Assembly: GCF_014652475.1 (NCBI RefSeq)
Contig: NZ_BMYW01000004.1
Coordinates: forward strand, 160,115 to 224,114
Reading direction: 5' to 3'
DNA from: Vogesella alkaliphila
Lineage (GTDB): Bacteria; Pseudomonadota; Gammaproteobacteria; Burkholderiales; Chromobacteriaceae
Length of the DNA stretch: 64,000 nucleotides
The stretch's first letter is position 1, and the number at the start of each line of letters is the position of its first letter. The position numbers and the translations under genes are program-made. The notes below the pieces were generated by a model. That model made no database searches. It was not told the origin of the DNA and worked only from the letters and a program-made list of their open reading frames with translations. Shown here in pieces: positions 60,522 through 64,000 of the stretch.

Positions 60522-61742
60522 TCAGGCATCCGGCGCTTGCGTGCGCGAAGTCAGATAAGCCCATGCCGCGGCCAGTAGCAGCAATGCCGCGCTGGCCATG
60601 AAAGTAGCGCGATAGCCGCTGCCATCGAACAACAGACCGCCGATGACGGAGCCCAGCGCGATGCACAGCTGGATCACGGCCACCATCAGGCCGCCGCCCG
60701 CCTCGGCGTCTTTCGGCAACGAGCGCGCAAGCCACGTCCACCAGCCCACCGGCGCGGCCGTGGCCACCAGGCCCCACAGCCCCAGCAGCAGGCAGACCGC
60801 GGCCAAAGAGCTGCCGAAGGTGACCAGGCACAGCCCAATCACGGCCATGAGCACCGGAATGCACACCAGCGTGCGGTAGAGACCTGCCCTCAGGAAGCGG
60901 CCGATCAGCGTGCTACCGACGAAACCCGCGATACCGATCAGTAGCAGGATTATCGACAGTGTCGACACGGTCACCTGGGTGACGTTTTCCAGGAAGGGGC
61001 GCACGTAGGTAAACAGCACGAACTGCCCCATGAAGAACGTGCCCACCCCCAGCATGCCCAGCACGATCTGCGGCCGCTGCAACAGCCTGAAGATACCGCC
61101 CGCATTCGCCGGGCGGGCGACCACCTTCATGGCGGGCAGACTGCGCCACTGCCACAGCAGCGCGATCAAGGCCACCGGCAGCAGACAGAAGAAGGCCCCG
61201 CGCCAGCCGATGACGCCGCCTAGATAACTGCCCAGCGGCGCCGCCACCACGGTGGCCAGCGCATTGCCGCCATTGAAGACGGCCAGGGCCTTCGGCACCT
61301 GCGGGGCGGGCACCAGCCGCATCGCGACGGCAGCCGACATCGACCAGAACCCGCCGACCACCACGCCGATCAGCGCGCGACCTGCCATGTAGGTCGGGTA
61401 GTCGGGGGCCATCGCGACCACCAGCCCCGACACGCCCATGAGTCCGGTCAGCCACAGCAGCAGCGTCTTGCGGTTCATCGCGCCGGCCAGCGACGCGATC
61501 GACAGGCTGCTTGCCACCGCGAACACGCCGGAGATGGCGAGCCCGTAGCCCGCCAGCCCTTCGCTGACCTGCAGTTCGGCCGCCATCGGGGTCAGCAGGC
61601 TCACCGGCATGAATTCCGAAGCGATCAGCACGAAGACGCAAAGCGTCATCGCGAAGACACCGCTCCAGCAGGCGCGCCGGTCACCGCTTGCTTCCCGGTC
61701 CTCGGCGCGGCTTATCGGCGCGTCAACAAGCTGATTCGTCAT
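60522..61742 (-). CDS. MFS efflux transporter (purine/arabinose efflux family, NepI/AraJ-like)
   Basis: 406 residues with twelve helices; LIASEFMPVSLLTPMAAEL, SGVFAVASSLSIASLAGAMNRKTLLLWL, and AGRALIGVVVGGFWSMSAA are typical of DHA1-type sugar/purine efflux carriers. Substrate not known. The gene follows the hydrolase gene by 3 bp, so both are one operon under the divergent LysR protein. Confidence 0.87.
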   Translation of the reverse strand: MTNQLVDAPISRAEDREASGDRRACWSGVFAMTLCVFVLIASEFMPVSLLTPMAAELQVSEGLAGYGLAISGVFAVASSLSIASLAGAMNRKTLLLWLTGLMGVSGLVVAMAPDYPTYMAGRALIGVVVGGFWSMSAAVAMRLVPAPQVPKALAVFNGGNALATVVAAPLGSYLGGVIGWRGAFFCLLPVALIALLWQWRSLPAMKVVARPANAGGIFRLLQRPQIVLGMLGVGTFFMGQFVLFTYVRPFLENVTQVTVSTLSIILLLIGIAGFVGSTLIGRFLRAGLYRTLVCIPVLMAVIGLCLVTFGSSLAAVCLLLGLWGLVATAAPVGWWTWLARSLPKDAEAGGGLMVAVIQLCIALGSVIGGLLFDGSGYRATFMASAALLLLAAAWAYLTSRTQAPDA

Positions 61743-61745
61743 CGC

Positions 61746-62822
61746 TCACTTCGCCAGATGCTTGCCAAAGAACGCGTCCAGCTTGTCCCAGGGAATGATG
61801 TTGACCCGGTCGTACAGGTCGGTGTGGATGGCGTCCTTGATGATCAGCAGCTCCTTGGGCTCCGCCGCGGCCTTGTAGGCGTCTTCGCTGAAGTAGCGTG
61901 AATGGGCCTTTTCTCCCGCGATCAGCAGGATGGGCCGCGGCGAGATCTCGTTGATGTAGGTGAGCAGCGGCATGTTCATGAAGGACATGGGCATCGATGC
62001 CGTCCAGCCGCCATTGGAATTCAGCGAGCGTTCGTGGAAACCACGCGGCGTGCGGTAGTAGTCGAAGTACATCCGCACCACTGGGTTGGTCACGCCATCC
62101 AGCGTCTCGGGCAGAATGCGCGGACCGATGGCGGAGGCGTCGGCCCAGCGTTGCCGGCTCATCGTCTCCAGCATTTGCCCGCGCTGCGCCTCGCCCAGGC
62201 TGTCGTTGTAACCCTTCGCCATCACGCGCGACATGTCATACATGCTGGTGGTGGCAACGGCCTTGATGCGCTTGTCCACCGCTGCCGCATTCAGGCCCAT
62301 GCCGGCGAAGCCGCAGATGCCGATGATGCCGATCCGCTCGCGGTCGACGAAGGACTGCTGGCCGAGGTAGTCGACCGCGGCGCTGAAGTCTTCGGTATTG
62401 ATCTCCGGAGAGGCCAGATTGCGTGGCTCGCCGCCGCTTTCGCCGGTGTACGAGGGGTCAAACGCAACCGTCGCGTAACCGCGCTCGGCCATGGTCTGCG
62501 CGTACAAACCGGAAGACTGCTCCTTGACCGCGCCAAACGCGCCACTGATCGCGAGCGCCGCCAGGCGCTTGCTACCCCGGTTTTTCGGCAGGTACAGGTC
62601 CGCCGCCAGCGTAATGCCGTAGCGGTTCTTGAACGTCACCTTCTGGTGATCGACCTTGTCGCTCAGGGGGAAGGTCTTGTCCCACTTCTGGGTCAGTTGC
62701 ATGGTATTTCCTGTTGCGGGTCGCGATGCGCTGGCCAACACCGGCTGCGCACCCATCAGCATGGCGGCGCCGGTCAGCAGCGCGCCCTTGATGAAGTTTT
62801 TCCTGGAGATTGCGGCGTCCAT
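61746..62822 (-). CDS. exported alpha/beta hydrolase with Cys nucleophile elbow
   Basis: 358 residues. Tat-like signal ISRKNFIKGALLTGA with one Arg replaced by Lys, then ASA cleavage region. The nucleophile elbow reads GIIGICGFAGMGLNAAA, with cysteine where serine is usual, as in dienelactone-hydrolase-like enzymes. The C-terminal catalytic His is in AIHTDLYDR. AAGGAG precedes the ATG at 62822. The frame extends upstream to 63065 but only antisense to the LysR gene. Substrate unknown. Confidence 0.82.
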   Translation of the reverse strand: MDAAISRKNFIKGALLTGAAMLMGAQPVLASASRPATGNTMQLTQKWDKTFPLSDKVDHQKVTFKNRYGITLAADLYLPKNRGSKRLAALAISGAFGAVKEQSSGLYAQTMAERGYATVAFDPSYTGESGGEPRNLASPEINTEDFSAAVDYLGQQSFVDRERIGIIGICGFAGMGLNAAAVDKRIKAVATTSMYDMSRVMAKGYNDSLGEAQRGQMLETMSRQRWADASAIGPRILPETLDGVTNPVVRMYFDYYRTPRGFHERSLNSNGGWTASMPMSFMNMPLLTYINEISPRPILLIAGEKAHSRYFSEDAYKAAAEPKELLIIKDAIHTDLYDRVNIIPWDKLDAFFGKHLAK

Positions 62823-62912
62823 TTGAGTACTCCTTGTGGTATCTGAATTGGCGTGCAGGCTGCCCGCCAGCACCGTCATCGCGGTGCAGGCAGATAGTGA
62901 CGCATCGACGCC

Positions 62913-62936
62913 AAGACTATTAGCCGGTATAGTCTT
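62913..62936. promoter_or_regulatory. 24-bp dyad, candidate LysR operator
   Basis: AAGACTAT-N8-ATAGTCTT, perfect arms, in the 140-bp gap between the hydrolase operon and the divergent LysR gene. The T-N11-A-type spacing suits a LysR protein. Confidence 0.65.
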
Positions 62937-62962
62937 CATGTACTTATGAAAATTTTTCAGCA

Positions 62963-63856
62963 ATGAAACCAACCAAGGTAAACGACCTGCAGGCCTTCGT
63001 CGCCGTCGCCCGCGAGCAGAGCTTCTCGAAGGCGGCGGCAAGGCTCGACCTGACGCCCTCGGCACTGAGTCACACGATCAGGACGCTTGAGGAACGGCTG
63101 GGCATCCGCCTGCTGGCGCGCACGACCCGCAACGTCTCCCCGACCGAAGCCGGCGAGCGTTTGCTGAGGTCGCTGGCCCCGCTGTTCGAGCAGATCGCAG
63201 CCGAGGTCGAGGCCCTGGGAGAGCTGCGGGACAAACCGGCGGGCACCATCCGTCTCACCTGTACCGACGACCAGATCGAGTTATGTTTGCGACCGAAGTT
63301 TTCCGCGTTCCTGAGCCAGTATCCGGACATCACGCTGGAGCTCTTTGTCGACTACGGCTTCCGCAACATCGTCGAAGAGCGTTTCGACGCGGGCATACGC
63401 ATGGGCGAGTCCGTCAGCAAGGACATGATTGCCGTGCGCATCGGACCGGACTGGCGCCTCGCCGTCGTTGGCTCACCGGCCTATTTCGAGACACGCTCCC
63501 GCCCGGAAACGCCCCACGAGCTGACCGGGCACGCCTGCATCAATATCCGGCACCGCCCCTCGGGCGCCATCTATGCCTGGGAATTCGAGAAGGACGGCAA
63601 GGCCTTCACCGTCAAGGGGGAGGGACAACTGGTTTTCAACAGCATCATGCACGTGCTCAACGGTGCGCTGGACGGCCTGGGGCTGGGCTATATCCCGGCG
63701 CAACTGGTCGCGCCCTACATCGCGGACGGGCGGCTGGAGGAGGTGCTCCCCGAATGGTGCCCGTCCTTCCAGGGCTACCACCTGTACTACCCCAACCGGC
63801 GGCAAACCTCCCCCGCCTTCCTCGCCTTCGTCGAGGCGATGCGCTACCGGGGCTGA
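62963..63856 (+). CDS. LysR-family transcriptional regulator
   Basis: 297 residues. N-terminal helix-turn-helix FVAVAREQSFSKAAARLDLTPSALSHTIRTLEERLGIRLL; C-terminal effector domain (YPDITLELFVDYG, FDAGIRMGESVSKD). Divergent from the hydrolase-MFS operon, with a perfect 24-bp dyad between them. Weak ribosome-binding site at the ATG. Inducer unknown. Confidence 0.9.
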   Translation: MKPTKVNDLQAFVAVAREQSFSKAAARLDLTPSALSHTIRTLEERLGIRLLARTTRNVSPTEAGERLLRSLAPLFEQIAAEVEALGELRDKPAGTIRLTCTDDQIELCLRPKFSAFLSQYPDITLELFVDYGFRNIVEERFDAGIRMGESVSKDMIAVRIGPDWRLAVVGSPAYFETRSRPETPHELTGHACINIRHRPSGAIYAWEFEKDGKAFTVKGEGQLVFNSIMHVLNGALDGLGLGYIPAQLVAPYIADGRLEEVLPEWCPSFQGYHLYYPNRRQTSPAFLAFVEAMRYRG

Positions 63857-63905
63857 GCCCGTCCTGCTGCGTGCAACTCGTGTGCGGTTGCCCGTATCAC
63901 GCCTC

Positions 63906-63919
63906 AAGGTTGGCCGCAA
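63906..63919 (+). repeat. dispersed repeat, exact 14-bp copy
   Basis: AAGGTTGGCCGCAA between the LysR gene and its terminator. Confidence 0.85.
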
Positions 63920-63951
63920 CGGGCATCCACGCGCCCAATCCCGCCGGCCGC

Positions 63952-63987
63952 CATGAAAAAACCCGCCTGCTGGCGGGTTTTTTCATG
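63952..63987. terminator. bidirectional terminator after the LysR gene
   Basis: CATGAAAAAACCCGCC, TGCT, GGCGGGTTTTTTCATG. Its arms are identical to the terminator at 60425-60461. An exact dispersed-repeat copy (63906-63919) lies 33 bp upstream, again as at 60362. Confidence 0.92.
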
Positions 63988-64000
63988 GGCTGGCCTGGCA

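Noticed and set aside
58066..60529. Long frames on both strands over the chemoreceptor gene
   Set aside because: The plus frame starting at 58106 contains the canonical signalling hairpin; the other two lack any domain.
1..64000. Known Neisseria uptake word GCCGTCTGAA
   Set aside because: No copy was seen on either strand, so the repeated word is not this dialect.
1..64000. CRISPR array, rRNA, tRNA or complete insertion sequence
   Set aside because: No spaced direct repeats, no RNA gene signatures and no transposase with terminal inverted repeats were found.

Overview
The window looks like chromosomal DNA from a high-GC betaproteobacterium, most likely Neisseriales/Chromobacteriaceae. This rests on gene content (HemH, FtsK, RecN, RmuC, RecJ, DusC and a nitrate-assimilation locus of betaproteobacterial type) and on a dispersed 14-bp word that behaves like a DNA uptake sequence. 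No rRNA, tRNA or CRISPR array was seen. Coordinates and start codons come from reading frames, Shine-Dalgarno sites and family knowledge only. No database search was run.

Layout. 1-7309 (minus): part of a Flp/Tad pilus locus (two Flp pilins, prepilin peptidase, an unusual AAA ATPase, RcpC/CpaB, RcpA secretin, a small lipoprotein, TadG, and TadE cut by the window edge). 7499-14157 (plus): a lower-GC membrane/glycan module (GT-C-like membrane protein, two SAM methyltransferases, small EamA/SMR-type protein, GT2 glycosyltransferase, glutamine-dependent asparagine synthase-like protein). 14305-20296 (minus): msrA, histidine kinase, response regulator, nadK and recN packed as one probable operon. 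20335-22336: nucleoside hydrolase and dusC. 22337-23658: a gene-poor 1.3-kb stretch with a dif-like XerCD site and a small unannotated transcript that could encode a 45-aa membrane peptide. 23659-34349: rmuC, recJ with its upstream partner, M23 peptidase, anmK, ftsK, hemH. 34611-37277: two paralogous branched-chain amino-acid-type binding lipoproteins. 37385-43123: YegP-like protein, aminotransferase, and two LysR-regulated accessory clusters.

43214-57192 is a nearly complete nitrate assimilation system, all on the minus strand: NasT-like ANTAR regulator, nrtA-nrtB-nrtD ABC transporter, NarK-type transporter with a PP2C-kinase fusion, nirB-nirD-nasA, and cobA for siroheme. Three transcription units (nrtA, narK, nirB) each begin with a near-perfect sigma-54 promoter followed by a two-hairpin leader ending in an intrinsic terminator. 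This is the arrangement expected for NtrC-type nitrogen control plus ANTAR antitermination by the adjacent nasT product. 57335-63987: tag, a chemoreceptor, and a LysR / alpha-beta hydrolase / MFS cluster.

The most striking unexplained signal is the word AAGGTTGGCCGCAA (reverse TTGCGGCCAACCTT). It occurs nine times exactly and about twenty more times with one or two changes. Copies lie within genes, in terminators, next to a ribosome-binding site, and once as a perfect 18-bp head-to-head palindrome. It is absent or scarce in the Tad, LysR/ADH and MFS/hydrolase segments. It is a candidate uptake-sequence dialect that I do not recognise among described Neisseriaceae variants.
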